This document shows, in pieces, positions 56,484-64,000 of a DNA stretch of 64,000 bases (the first letter of the stretch is position 1; each line of letters starts with the position of its first letter). Below the pieces are notes generated by a model. That model ran no database searches and was not told where the DNA came from. It saw nothing but the letters and a program-made list of their open reading frames with translations. Both the position numbers and the translations under genes were made by a program. Origin of the DNA: Streptomyces albus subsp. albus (GTDB taxonomy: Bacteria > Actinomycetota > Actinomycetes > Streptomycetales > Streptomycetaceae); NCBI RefSeq assembly GCF_000719865.1, contig NZ_JOID01000005.1, positions 1 to 64,000 of the forward strand, read 5' to 3'.

Positions 56484-57686
56484 ATGGTCTATTTCCGCGC
56501 GCTGACGACCACTGCGCGCATGATCCGCCATGCCTCGAGTCTCGCCGCCGGCCTCGTTCCCGACCACGAGGTGGTGCTCGACGCACCCGACGAGCGGCTC
56601 TCCGGCGTGCTCGCCGCCGCAGCAGCGGGCGACCACCGGCCCGCCGCCGCCCTGTTCGCCGCCACCCGGGACGGCGCCGAGTGGGAGTACCGCGACCGCT
56701 GCACCGGCGTCCTGGCGCGCTTCGCGCACTCCCGTCCCGGCTGGTTCGGCCGCTGGCAGGCCGACGCGGCCCCGGGCGACCCCGACGTCGCCCTGCTCCG
56801 CGCCGCCCTCGCCGTACGCCGCGCCTGGCCGCGCGCCGATCGCGAGGAGTGGCTGCACGCCGCGACCCCGCTCATCCGCGCCGCCGCGGCGGCCGCGCCG
56901 CACGACCCGGTGCCCTGGCGGATCGCCCTGGACCAGGCGCGCGGACTCGGCCTCCCGCAGGCCGGGTTCGACGCCCTCTGGTCGGAGGCCGTCGTCCGCT
57001 CCCCGCACCACAGCGGCTGCCACGTGGCGGCGCTGCGCTATCTGACCGCGCGCTGCCGTTCCACCGACCCGGCGGACGGCGGGCGGTGGCACACCGCGGA
57101 GGGCGCGGGAGGCGCCCGGAGCACGGGGGCCGCCGTCGTCGGCGCGGACGACACGGACCGGGAGGAGGGCGACGTCCTTCTCGGCGCCCGCCGCCACGAC
57201 GCCTGCTTCTACTTCGCGGAGCGGGCCGCCGAGGCCGCGCTCCCCGGCTCCCTGCTCCAGGCCCTCCCGGCCCGGGCCCTCCTCGCCCACGCGGCCCCGG
57301 CGGGCGGGCCGCGGACCGGGGGCACCGGCCCGGCCCGGCTCGCGGCCGCGGAGTCCGCGGACCTGGCGGAGATCGCCTCCCCGGGCCGGGTCGACGCCGC
57401 CGTCGAACTCGCCATCGGCATGTCCGCCCGCTACGCCCCCGGCGACCCGTGGCCCGCCGAGGTCCGCAACGTCCTCGCCCTGGTGCTGATCATCCGCGGC
57501 CGCTGGGCCGACGCCCTCCACCAGTTCCGGCTCATCGGCCCGCACGCCACGGCCTTCCCGTGGACCGCCGTCTCCGACGACCCGCTGGGCCAGTTCCTGG
57601 AGACGCGCGACGGCACCCGGCTCCAGGTGGCCGCCGGCATGCCCCTGTGGCGGCGCGGCCACCGGGCGGTGCCGCCCGGCCAGTAG
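56484..57686 (+). CDS. Hypothetical helical protein (possibly DUF4034-like)
   Basis: The 400-residue protein is Ala-rich and helical, with several paired-helix units, for example LWSEAVVRSPHHSGCHVAALRYLTARC and ACFYFAERAAEAALPGSLLQALPARALLAHA, resembling TPR-like repeats. A low-complexity linker lies near residues 205-230. The start is uncertain: ATG 56484 is used; ATG 56520 and an upstream start at 56391 are in frame. No signal or membrane segment is seen. The DUF4034 comparison is from memory of the pattern and is weak. Confidence 0.6.
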   Translation: MVYFRALTTTARMIRHASSLAAGLVPDHEVVLDAPDERLSGVLAAAAAGDHRPAAALFAATRDGAEWEYRDRCTGVLARFAHSRPGWFGRWQADAAPGDPDVALLRAALAVRRAWPRADREEWLHAATPLIRAAAAAAPHDPVPWRIALDQARGLGLPQAGFDALWSEAVVRSPHHSGCHVAALRYLTARCRSTDPADGGRWHTAEGAGGARSTGAAVVGADDTDREEGDVLLGARRHDACFYFAERAAEAALPGSLLQALPARALLAHAAPAGGPRTGGTGPARLAAAESADLAEIASPGRVDAAVELAIGMSARYAPGDPWPAEVRNVLALVLIIRGRWADALHQFRLIGPHATAFPWTAVSDDPLGQFLETRDGTRLQVAAGMPLWRRGHRAVPPGQ

Positions 57687-57697
57687 GCTTGTCCGTT

Positions 57698-58435
57698 GTG
57701 ACCATCGCGCGCCTTCCGCTCTTCCCGCTCAACACGGTGCTCTTCCCGGGCCTCGTCCTGCCGCTCAACGTCTTCGAGCAGCGGTACCGGGCCCTCATGC
57801 GCGACCTGCTGAAACTCGACGAGGACGCGCGGCGCTTCGTCGTCGTCGCCATCCGCGACGGTCACGAGACGGCGCCTTCCGTACCGGGGCTGCCGGACGC
57901 CACCGTGCTGCCGGAGCGCGGCGCCGGCGCGGGCTTCGGCGGCGACCCGCTCGCCGCCTTCCACTCCGTGGGCTGTGTCGCCGACGCGGCGACCATCCGC
58001 GAGAAGGAGGACGGCGGCTACGAGGTGCTGGCCACCGGCACCACCCGGGTCCGGCTGCACTCCGTCGACGCCTCCGGCCCGTATCTGACCGGCGAGTGCG
58101 AGGAGCTGCCGGAAGCTGCGGGCGAGGGCGCGGGCGCGCTGGCCTCCGGGGTGGTCCGGGCGTTCCGCACGTACCAGAAGCGGCTGGCCGGGGCGAGCGA
58201 GCGGTCGCTGGCGGGCGAGCAGGAGCTGCCCGGGGAGCCGTCCGTGCTGTCGTACCTGGTCGCCGCGGCGGCGGTGCTCGACACCCCGGCCAAGCAGCGG
58301 CTGCTGGAGGCGCCCGACACCGCCACCCGGCTCGCGGCCGAGCTGAGACTCCTTCGCGCGGAGAGCGCGGTGATCCGTAGCCTTCCCTCGCTGCCCGCGG
58401 TCGATCTGACCCGGCAGCCGATGAGCCAGAACTGA
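57698..58435 (+). CDS. Lon N-terminal (PUA-like) substrate-binding domain protein
   Basis: The 245-residue protein starts at GTG 57698 with ARLPLFPLNTVLFPGLVLPLNVFEQRYRALMRDLL, the classical LonN start. FHSVGCVADAATIREKEDGGYEVLATGTTRVRL follows, then a helical part. No AAA+ or protease domain is present, so it is a stand-alone LonN protein, widespread in actinobacteria; one idea is peptide or substrate binding. It lies 11 bp after the hypothetical gene and may be co-transcribed. Confidence 0.9.
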   Translation: MTIARLPLFPLNTVLFPGLVLPLNVFEQRYRALMRDLLKLDEDARRFVVVAIRDGHETAPSVPGLPDATVLPERGAGAGFGGDPLAAFHSVGCVADAATIREKEDGGYEVLATGTTRVRLHSVDASGPYLTGECEELPEAAGEGAGALASGVVRAFRTYQKRLAGASERSLAGEQELPGEPSVLSYLVAAAAVLDTPAKQRLLEAPDTATRLAAELRLLRAESAVIRSLPSLPAVDLTRQPMSQN

Positions 58436-58522
58436 GGGAACCGCGCACGGCGGAGAAGCCGGCGGAGCGCCGGCCGGGCGGACGTGCCGGGCGGCGGAAC
58501 AGCGGACGGAGGCACGGAGACG

Positions 58523-59041
58523 GTGGCGAAGAAGAAGCAGCGGCGGGGCGGCGGGGCGGCGGCCGGTGCCGGCGGCACCCCCGCCACGGTCGCCCTCACC
58601 GAGGCCGGCACGGCGTTCACGGTGCACGCCTACGAGCACGACCCGGCCGCGGCCTCCTACGGCGCGGAGGCGGCCGAGGCGATGGGCGTGGAGCCGGCCC
58701 GGGTCTTCAAGACGCTGCTCGCCGAGGTGGACGGGGCGCTGACGGTCGCCGTGGTCCCGGTGTCCGGCTCCCTGGACCTCAAGGCCCTGGCCGCGGCCAG
58801 GGGCGGGAAACGGGCGGCGATGGCCGACCCGGCCGCGGCGGAGCGGGCCACCGGCTACGTCCGCGGCGGCATCTCCCCGCTGGGCCAGCGGCGCCGGCTG
58901 CCCACCGTGCTGGACGCCTCGGCTTCGGAGCACGCCACGATCTGCGTCTCGGCGGGGCGCCGCGGCCTGGAGGTGGAGCTGGCCCCGGCCGATCTCGCCG
59001 CCCTCACCGGCGCCGTCCTGGCCCCGATCGCCCGGCCCTGA
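58523..59041 (+). CDS. YbaK-type Cys-tRNA(Pro)/Cys-tRNA(Cys) deacylase
   Basis: The 172-residue protein has FTVHAYEHDPAAASYGAEAAEAMGVEPARVFKTLLAEVDG, VAVVPVSGSLDLKALAAARGGKRAAMADPAAAERATGYVRGGISPLGQ, and THE VLDASASEHATICVSAGRRGLEVEL-type end. The catalytic-lysine region (RVFKTL) and GGISPLG loop of YbaK are present. It edits mischarged tRNA in trans. GTG 58523 (VAKKKQRRGGG) is chosen; 58484 is possible. Confidence 0.9.
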   Translation: MAKKKQRRGGGAAAGAGGTPATVALTEAGTAFTVHAYEHDPAAASYGAEAAEAMGVEPARVFKTLLAEVDGALTVAVVPVSGSLDLKALAAARGGKRAAMADPAAAERATGYVRGGISPLGQRRRLPTVLDASASEHATICVSAGRRGLEVELAPADLAALTGAVLAPIARP

Positions 59042-59080
59042 GCCGGGGCGGCGCGGGGCCCCGGCACGGCTCCGCCCCGC

Positions 59081-59683
59081 TCAGAGCGGTGGCAGCGGCG
59101 GTTCGGGGTCGCGCGGGCCGAACAGGCCGGTCAGCGCGAGATGGACGAGCATGGCGGCGGTGGGCCACGCCAGCAGCGCCCCCTTCGCCCGCAACTGCAG
59201 CGGCCCGTCGAAGGTGACGCCCTTGCCCACCTCGCGGGCGTGCGCGACGACGTCCGTGGTCGGCCCGAGGGCGATGCCCAGCCGCCAGGCGATCACCGAG
59301 CCGAGCAGCCCGCCCAGCGCCAGGGAGACCACCAGCGGCACGCCGCCGCGCCGGAAGAGCAGGAACACCAGCAGCGCCCACACCGCGCCGAAGGCCAGGC
59401 CCAGCAGCACGAAGGTGCCGTCCGCGCCGACCGCCTGCTCGCCCTCGGTGTTCTCCAGGTAGACGGCCTTGCCGTCGGAGACCAGCGGCACGCGCGGCGC
59501 CAGCCACACCCAGGCGAGCCCCAGCAGCGCCCCGGTGACGGCGACGACGAGGGCCACCAGGGCGGCTCTGCGCAGTTCCCCGGGCTCGACGAGACGCGGA
59601 GCCGGGGAGGCGCCGAAGGGCGGCTGCGACACGGGGTCTTCGGGGGGACGGCCATGGGGCGGCGGTGTCAGCGGTGCGGTCAC
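59081..59683 (-). CDS. DUF2567-like membrane protein
   Basis: The 200-residue protein has four hydrophobic segments (about 40-62, 97-118, 122-140 and 168-187) and a soluble part after the first (VPLVSDGKAVYLENTEGEQAVGADGTFVLLG). Proline-rich ends are on both sides. GTG 59683 (VTAPLTPPPHG) is chosen. It matches DUF2567 proteins of actinobacteria as I remember them; function unknown. It lies just downstream of the ABC permease gene on the same strand. Confidence 0.75.
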   Translation of the reverse strand: MTAPLTPPPHGRPPEDPVSQPPFGASPAPRLVEPGELRRAALVALVVAVTGALLGLAWVWLAPRVPLVSDGKAVYLENTEGEQAVGADGTFVLLGLAFGAVWALLVFLLFRRGGVPLVVSLALGGLLGSVIAWRLGIALGPTTDVVAHAREVGKGVTFDGPLQLRAKGALLAWPTAAMLVHLALTGLFGPRDPEPPLPPL

Positions 59684-59742
59684 CCCGCCATCGTGCCAGG
59701 TGCCGTACCGGCTCCCCCGCACCGGAGGGCCGTCGGGGCGGC

Positions 59743-60585
59743 TCACCGCAGCGCCGCCCTGCGGTAGGCCCAGGTCGCCGCGGCCAGCGAGACCACGCCC
59801 ACCCCGGCGCAGACGGCGAGATCGAGCCCCAGGGCGGTCCAGTCGGGACGGGTCTCGAAGGCCCGGGCCAGCGCCTCCACCCCGTAGGTGGAGGGCAGCA
59901 GGTCCCGGGCCCAGGCGACCGGCTCAGGCAGCCGCGACGCGGGCAGCACACCCAGCAGCAGCGCCGCCGACATGCCCAGCTGCCCCAGCAGCGTGGCGAT
60001 CTCCTGCCGGGGCGCCAGCAGCCCGAGCGCCGCGCCCAGACCGGCCAGCGCGGCGCCGGCCAACGGGATCACCGCGGCGAGAACCCACAGCTGTCCCATC
60101 GGAAGCTGGAACATCACACTGCCGGCCACGGCGACGAAGACCGTCCCGGGCACCGTGAACGAGGCGTACGCCCCGGCGGCCCCCAGCACCACGGCGGCGG
60201 GCGGCACCGGCAGCGTGGCGTAGTGGTCCAGCCCACCGCCGGCCCGCAGCCGCCCGAAGTACTGGGCGAGCAGATTGAGCCCGACGAAGGCGACAACCAG
60301 GACGCTCGACCCGGCCACCACGGCCCGCGCCTCCTCGCCGCTGTGGACGATGCCGCGCATCAGCACCATGATCCCCAGCGACTGGAAGGTCGCCACGAAC
60401 AGCAGCGGAATCCGGGCCACCCGGGCCCGCGAGAGCTGCGCCCGGTAGACCGCGGCCAGCGCGGGCAGCAGCCGCGCGCGGGGCGCGAGCGGCGCCCGCT
60501 CCGCACCGGGCGTTCCGGACCCGGGCGCTCCGGCCGCGGTGGCGGGGGCCGCGCCGGGCACGGCCCGCGCGGACACGGCGCTCAC
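59743..60585 (-). CDS. ABC-2 type transporter permease
   Basis: The 280-residue protein has an Ala/Pro-rich N-terminus and six hydrophobic segments. The ABC-2 signature DLLPSTYGVEALARAF lies near the C-terminus. GTG 60585 starts 46 bp after the ATPase stop, so the two form an operon. The exported substrate is unknown. Confidence 0.88.
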   Translation of the reverse strand: MSAVSARAVPGAAPATAAGAPGSGTPGAERAPLAPRARLLPALAAVYRAQLSRARVARIPLLFVATFQSLGIMVLMRGIVHSGEEARAVVAGSSVLVVAFVGLNLLAQYFGRLRAGGGLDHYATLPVPPAAVVLGAAGAYASFTVPGTVFVAVAGSVMFQLPMGQLWVLAAVIPLAGAALAGLGAALGLLAPRQEIATLLGQLGMSAALLLGVLPASRLPEPVAWARDLLPSTYGVEALARAFETRPDWTALGLDLAVCAGVGVVSLAAATWAYRRAALR

Positions 60586-60631
60586 CTCGTACCGCTCCCG
60601 TCCGCCGCCGTGGCCCGTCGTGTGCCGCCGG

Positions 60632-61669
60632 TCACCCCTTCACCAGCCCTTCCGTGCCGTTTCCGCCGAGCGCGAGATACACATCCTCCAGGCTCGGGGT
60701 GGCCAGCGTGAAATCGTCGAGCGCCGCGAACGCCGGGCCGCCGGTGACGGCGGCGACCAGCGCCCGGGCCCGCTCCTGCGGAAGCCGCAGCGTCCAGTGC
60801 CGGCCGGTCTCCGTCGCGCCCTCCCGTACGGCCGCGACCTCCGGGACGTTCAGCGGCGGCCGGTCCCGCCACACCAGCTCCAGCCGCACCTCGCCGTCCA
60901 CCAGGGCCTTGAGCCCGGCCGGGGTGTCGCAGGCGATGACGCGGCCGTGTTCCAGCACCGCGACCCGGTGGAGGACGGTCTCGGCCTCCATGACGTTGTG
61001 CGTCACCAGCAGGACGGTGGCCCCCCGCTCGGCGCGGCGGCGGTCCACGGCGGCCCAGACGGCGCGCCGCGCCACCGGGTCCATGCCGGTGGTGGGCTCG
61101 TCGAGGACGAGCAGGGGACGGTCGCCGACGAGCGCGGCGGCGAAGCAGGCGAGCCGCCGCTGCCCGCCGGAGAGCCGGCTCAGCGGCTTGCCGGCGAGCG
61201 CGGCCAGGCCGAGTTCGTCGAGGACGGCGTCCCGCTCGGCGCGGGCGGTGCGCCGGTCCAGGCCGCGCAGCCGCCCCGTGGTCTCGGCGGCCAGGGCGAC
61301 CGTCAGCTCGTCGAGGGCCGTGGACTCCTGGCCGAGGTAGCCGATGAGCCGGGCGGCGCGCTCGGGATGCCGTACGAGGTCGTGGCCGAGCACCCGGACC
61401 TCGCCCGCGTCGGGGCGCATGAGCCCGGTGAGCTGGCGGACGAGGGTGGACTTGCCGGCGCCGTTGGGCCCGAGCAGGCCGAAGATCTCGCCGCGCCGCA
61501 CCGTCAGGTCGATGCCGTCGCTGGCCCGGACGGCCGGATGGGCCGGGGCGCCGCGGCGGGCGCGGGCGGCCGGGTAGGTCTTGACCAGGCCCCGGACCGA
61601 GCAGACCGGCGGGGCGGCCGCCGCCGCGCCGCCGGCGCCGTGTTCCGCCTGTGCTGTGCCCGTGCTCAC
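60632..61669 (-). CDS. ABC transporter ATP-binding protein
   Basis: The 345-residue protein has the Walker A GLLGPNGAGKST, Q-loop YLGQEST, signature LSGGQRR, Walker B LLVLDEPTTGMDP and H-loop LLVTHNVMEAE. This is the DrrA/CcmA-like group of ATPases that drive ABC-2 permeases for drug or lipid export. GTG 61669 is chosen. The C-terminal part (about 240-345) is an accessory domain. Confidence 0.95.
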   Translation of the reverse strand: MSTGTAQAEHGAGGAAAAAPPVCSVRGLVKTYPAARARRGAPAHPAVRASDGIDLTVRRGEIFGLLGPNGAGKSTLVRQLTGLMRPDAGEVRVLGHDLVRHPERAARLIGYLGQESTALDELTVALAAETTGRLRGLDRRTARAERDAVLDELGLAALAGKPLSRLSGGQRRLACFAAALVGDRPLLVLDEPTTGMDPVARRAVWAAVDRRRAERGATVLLVTHNVMEAETVLHRVAVLEHGRVIACDTPAGLKALVDGEVRLELVWRDRPPLNVPEVAAVREGATETGRHWTLRLPQERARALVAAVTGGPAFAALDDFTLATPSLEDVYLALGGNGTEGLVKG

Positions 61670-61697
61670 GGTGAACGAGACTACGCGCCCGCCCGTC

Positions 61698-63053
61698 TCA
61701 GTCGGTGGCCGGGGAGGGCTCGGCGGCGGCCGGGGACGCGGCCGGGGCGCCGGCCTCGCGCCAGAAACCGGCGCGGATCGCGTAGCGGTCGCGCTCGTCG
61801 ATCTGGTCGTCCTTGTGCGCCAGCAGCCCGAACCGGGCCGCGTACCGCAGCAGTTCGCCGTCGATGCGGTGCGGGATGCGCGGGTACTCGGCGGTGAGCT
61901 GCCGCAGCGGGGCCGGGGAGGGCAGCCGGTCCTTCCAGCGGCGGGCGAAGACCTGGCCGACCTCGAAGGGGTCGCCGCTGACGGCCGTGATGTCCTCCTC
62001 CCGGTCGGCCCAGCGCTGCTCGGCGCTGGTGAGCTGGGCGAGGGTGGGCAGCGCCGCGCTCTCCGGGGGGTCGGCGGGGCCGCCGCCGCGGTCGATCCAG
62101 CCGCGGTCGGAGGACCAGCGCAGGGTCGCGGCGGGGACCGGCGGGGGCGGCCCGGCGGGGGCGGCCGGCCCGCGGCCGAGACCGGCCAGGTCCTTGGGGG
62201 TCGGTACGCCTCTGGCCGCGCCGTCCGCCGCCCCGTCCGCGGAGCCGTCCGCCGGGCCGGTGTTCCCGGCGGCCCGCCCGTCCCGCCCGCCGGCGGCGCC
62301 GTCCTGCGTGCCGTCCGGGGCCGCGCCGGGAACGCCGGGGGCGGGGGCCGGGGCGGAGCTGTCCGGCGCGGCCGGGGAGCCGTTGCGCGGGGCCGCCACC
62401 CGGCTCTCGCGGGGCCGGTCGCCGTCGGACTCGGGCAGCGGGGCGGAGAGGATCGCCGCGATCTCCGGCTGCGACTCGGGCCGCGGCGGGCAGGCGGTGA
62501 CGGCGTCCCGGGCGCGGACGGCCCGGGTGATCCAGCTGCGGTCCAGGACCCGTCGTTCGTCGGCCTCCGCGACGAGGTCCTCGGACTGGTTGTAGTCACC
62601 GTCGGCCGCCTGCACCGCCCAGAGGTGGACGGCGACGCCGTGCTCCTTGGCGGACATCAGCCCGGGCAGCAGATCGCCGTCGCCCGTGACGAGCACGATG
62701 TCGGAGCAGGCGCGGTTGCGGGCGAGTTCGGTGAGTTCGGCGTGCATCGCCGCGTCGACGCCCTTCTGCGCCCAGCGGCCGTCGCTCCGGGTCAGCGCGC
62801 CCAGCCGGACGGTGACCCGCGGCATGACGCGCAACCGCCGGTGCTCGGGCTGGGGTACGCGGTCGGGGGCGCCGTCGAACCAGTAGATGCGGAGCAACTG
62901 CCGCTCCGTGTCCGCCTCGGCGCGCTCCCGCAGGGCCTGGATGAGGGCGGCGTGGTCCACGGTGATACGGGACCGGGCGGGCTCCCCGGCGAGCAGACTC
63001 GCGGCGGCCCCCAGCAGGTAACCGGCGTCCACCAGAACGACGCAGCGCTCCAC
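61698..63053 (-). CDS. NYN-domain (PIN-like) ribonuclease-family protein
   Basis: The 451-residue protein starts at GTG 63053 with CVVLVDAGYLLGAAA. The NYN domain (about 1-190) holds acids in VDAGY, GVDAAMHAEL and VTGDGDLLPG, as in LabA-like/DUF88 metal-dependent RNases. A Pro/Ala/Gly/Asp-rich linker (about 215-310) follows, then a helical C-terminal domain (AQLTSAEQRWADREEDITAVSGDPFEVGQVFARRW and HRIDGELLRYAARFGLLAHKDDQ) that looks like an OST-HTH/winged-helix module. RNA cleavage is inferred. GAGGG lies upstream. Confidence 0.88.
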   Translation of the reverse strand: MERCVVLVDAGYLLGAAASLLAGEPARSRITVDHAALIQALRERAEADTERQLLRIYWFDGAPDRVPQPEHRRLRVMPRVTVRLGALTRSDGRWAQKGVDAAMHAELTELARNRACSDIVLVTGDGDLLPGLMSAKEHGVAVHLWAVQAADGDYNQSEDLVAEADERRVLDRSWITRAVRARDAVTACPPRPESQPEIAAILSAPLPESDGDRPRESRVAAPRNGSPAAPDSSAPAPAPGVPGAAPDGTQDGAAGGRDGRAAGNTGPADGSADGAADGAARGVPTPKDLAGLGRGPAAPAGPPPPVPAATLRWSSDRGWIDRGGGPADPPESAALPTLAQLTSAEQRWADREEDITAVSGDPFEVGQVFARRWKDRLPSPAPLRQLTAEYPRIPHRIDGELLRYAARFGLLAHKDDQIDERDRYAIRAGFWREAGAPAASPAAAEPSPATD

Positions 63054-63314
63054 GGTCCACCCTCTTTCCTGATTCGCCGCCCCCCGGAACGGTGTGCTGT
63101 CGGGTTTCCCCCCGAGTCTGCCCGACCGCCCGGGGGTTATCTGCCGAACTGGATCACCGGCGTGGCGCTTCGGCGCCGCCGTGCCGTGATCTCACCACTC
63201 ACGGACGGTAATTGCCCGACATGCGGCCTTTGTCAGGGCATGTCACAGTGAGGGCGACGGCGCTCCCGTCCCCTGCCGGGCCGCCGGTCCGGAGCGCCGG
63301 GAGGAGGCACCACC

Positions 63315-63488
63315 ATGGCGAAGAACAAGAACCGGGACCGCAAGCAGCAGGCCCGCTCCGCCGCCGGGGCCGGCGAGGAGCAGGGCAAGGCCGGTTCCAT
63401 GGAAGCCCAGGAGCGGCAGAGAGCGGAGTCCCCGGAGCCTTCCCGGGGCGGTTCGAAGAAGCACCAGCGGCGCTTCGGGCACAACTGA
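63315..63488 (+). CDS. Small charged protein, unknown function
   Basis: The 57-residue protein starts MAKNKNRDRKQQARSAAGAG and ends SKKHQRRFGHN. It is basic at both ends, acidic in the middle and probably disordered. GGGAGGAGG lies close upstream of ATG 63315, a very strong ribosome site, which supports expression. Small proteins of this type are common in Streptomyces. A strong terminator follows. Confidence 0.75.
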   Translation: MAKNKNRDRKQQARSAAGAGEEQGKAGSMEAQERQRAESPEPSRGGSKKHQRRFGHN

Positions 63489-63508
63489 CGGCGCCACCCG
63501 GCGCACAA

Positions 63509-63538
63509 GGGGCGCGCCCGGTCTCCCGGGCGCGCCCC
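63509..63538. terminator. Bidirectional terminator between the small protein gene and dnaE
   Basis: GGGGCGCGCCCGG (63509-63521) and CCGGGCGCGCCCC (63526-63538) form a perfect 13-bp stem with a 4-nt loop. Confidence 0.85.
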
Positions 63539-63587
63539 CGCGTTCGTACGGCCCCGGCGGCCCGCCGTACGGCGGGAGCCCCGGGCC

Positions 63588-64000
63588 TCAGCCGGCCAGG
63601 CAGGACGGCCCGAGCAGCACCTTGAGATCCCCGAACAGGGCGGGGTCGGCGGTGACCCGGTGCCGGTCGAGGCGCAGCACGGTGGTCTTGCGCGCGCCCT
63701 GGAGCTTGATCCGGACCTCGGTGGCGCCCCGGTGGTGGGTGAGCACCTCACCGAGCTTCTCCACCAGCGGCGGAGTCACCCGCACCGTCGGGATGGTGAT
63801 CGTCACGGGCGCGTTGGCGGAGGCCTCCGAGAGGTCGGGGACCATCAGCTCCATCGCGACCAGCCGGGGCACGTCCTCCCGCTTGTCGAGCCGGCCCTTG
63901 ACGAAGACCACGGCGTCCTCGACGAGCTGGGTGGACACCAGCTGGTAGGTGGCGGGGAAGAACATGCAGTCGAGGGAGCCCGCCAGGTCCTCGACGGTGG
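63588..64000 (-). CDS. dnaE: DNA polymerase III alpha subunit, C-terminal end only (cut by window edge)
   Basis: The visible 136 residues include VEDLAGSLDCMFFPATYQLVSTQLVEDAVVFVKGRLDKREDVPRLVAMEL, the OB-fold region of DnaE that follows the polymerase core. The end KVLLGPSCLAG matches actinobacterial DnaE1 as I remember it. The gene continues beyond 64000 and encodes the replicative polymerase. Convergent with the small protein gene upstream of its end. Confidence 0.92.
   Translation of the reverse strand, partial: TVEDLAGSLDCMFFPATYQLVSTQLVEDAVVFVKGRLDKREDVPRLVAMELMVPDLSEASANAPVTITIPTVRVTPPLVEKLGEVLTHHRGATEVRIKLQGARKTTVLRLDRHRVTADPALFGDLKVLLGPSCLAG

Noticed and set aside
63214..63246. GACATG...CATGTC inverted repeat near the small charged protein gene
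   Set aside because: Arms of only 6 bp around a 21-nt spacer; expected by chance at this GC content.

Overview
The window is very GC-rich, uses GTG and ATG starts freely and follows the gene order I remember for the Streptomyces coelicolor chromosome around gltDB, lgt, trpABMC, trpE, hisI, the his operon and dnaE. The host is therefore almost certainly a Streptomyces or a close relative; this comes from gene content and order, with no database search.

Layout. 1-2303 (minus): the N-terminus of an IucA/IucC-type siderophore synthetase and a PLP-dependent decarboxylase. 3008-4726 (plus): a PAS-GAF-PP2C regulatory phosphatase. 4875-8555 (minus): an M1 aminopeptidase N with unusual repeat-coded inserts, a repeat-rich non-coding gap and a chorismate mutase. 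8644-10565: an intact-looking IS200/IS605 element with divergent tnpA and tnpB. 10589-13353: a HEXXH protein, an MFS transporter that overlaps it antisense, and a CBS-pair protein.

13654-19795 (plus) is the most unusual block: three translationally coupled genes for a 1727-residue caspase-GHKL/HSP90-like protein with a repetitive C-terminus, a cysteine-rich zinc-ribbon-like protein and a three-helix membrane protein. The large gene carries three TTA codons. I read it as a candidate bldA-dependent conflict or cell-death system.

19980-38000 (minus) is mostly primary metabolism: gltD/gltB, a VIT/CCC1-type transporter, lgt, trpA, trpB, the tiny trpM, trpC, three trp-associated membrane proteins, trpE and hisI. 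38187-42033 holds a DinB-type protein, a metallophosphoesterase, a PEP-mutase-like enzyme and a TMEM175-like channel. 42274-44418 is an accessory-looking TetR/P450 pair with a strong inverted-repeat operator. 44467-46156 is an ATPase/XRE/DUF397 set of the whiJ/abaA type.

48376-54575 (minus) is the his operon (hisD-hisC-hisB-small membrane protein-hisH-hisA/priA-RidA-hisF). Its PriA probably serves both histidine and tryptophan synthesis, which ties it to the nearby trp genes. 54741-64000: a beta-helix/membrane protein with a TTA codon, a hypothetical protein, a LonN-domain protein, a YbaK deacylase, a DUF2567-like protein, an ABC exporter pair, a NYN-domain protein, a small basic protein and the 3' end of dnaE. 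I saw no rRNA, tRNA or CRISPR array.
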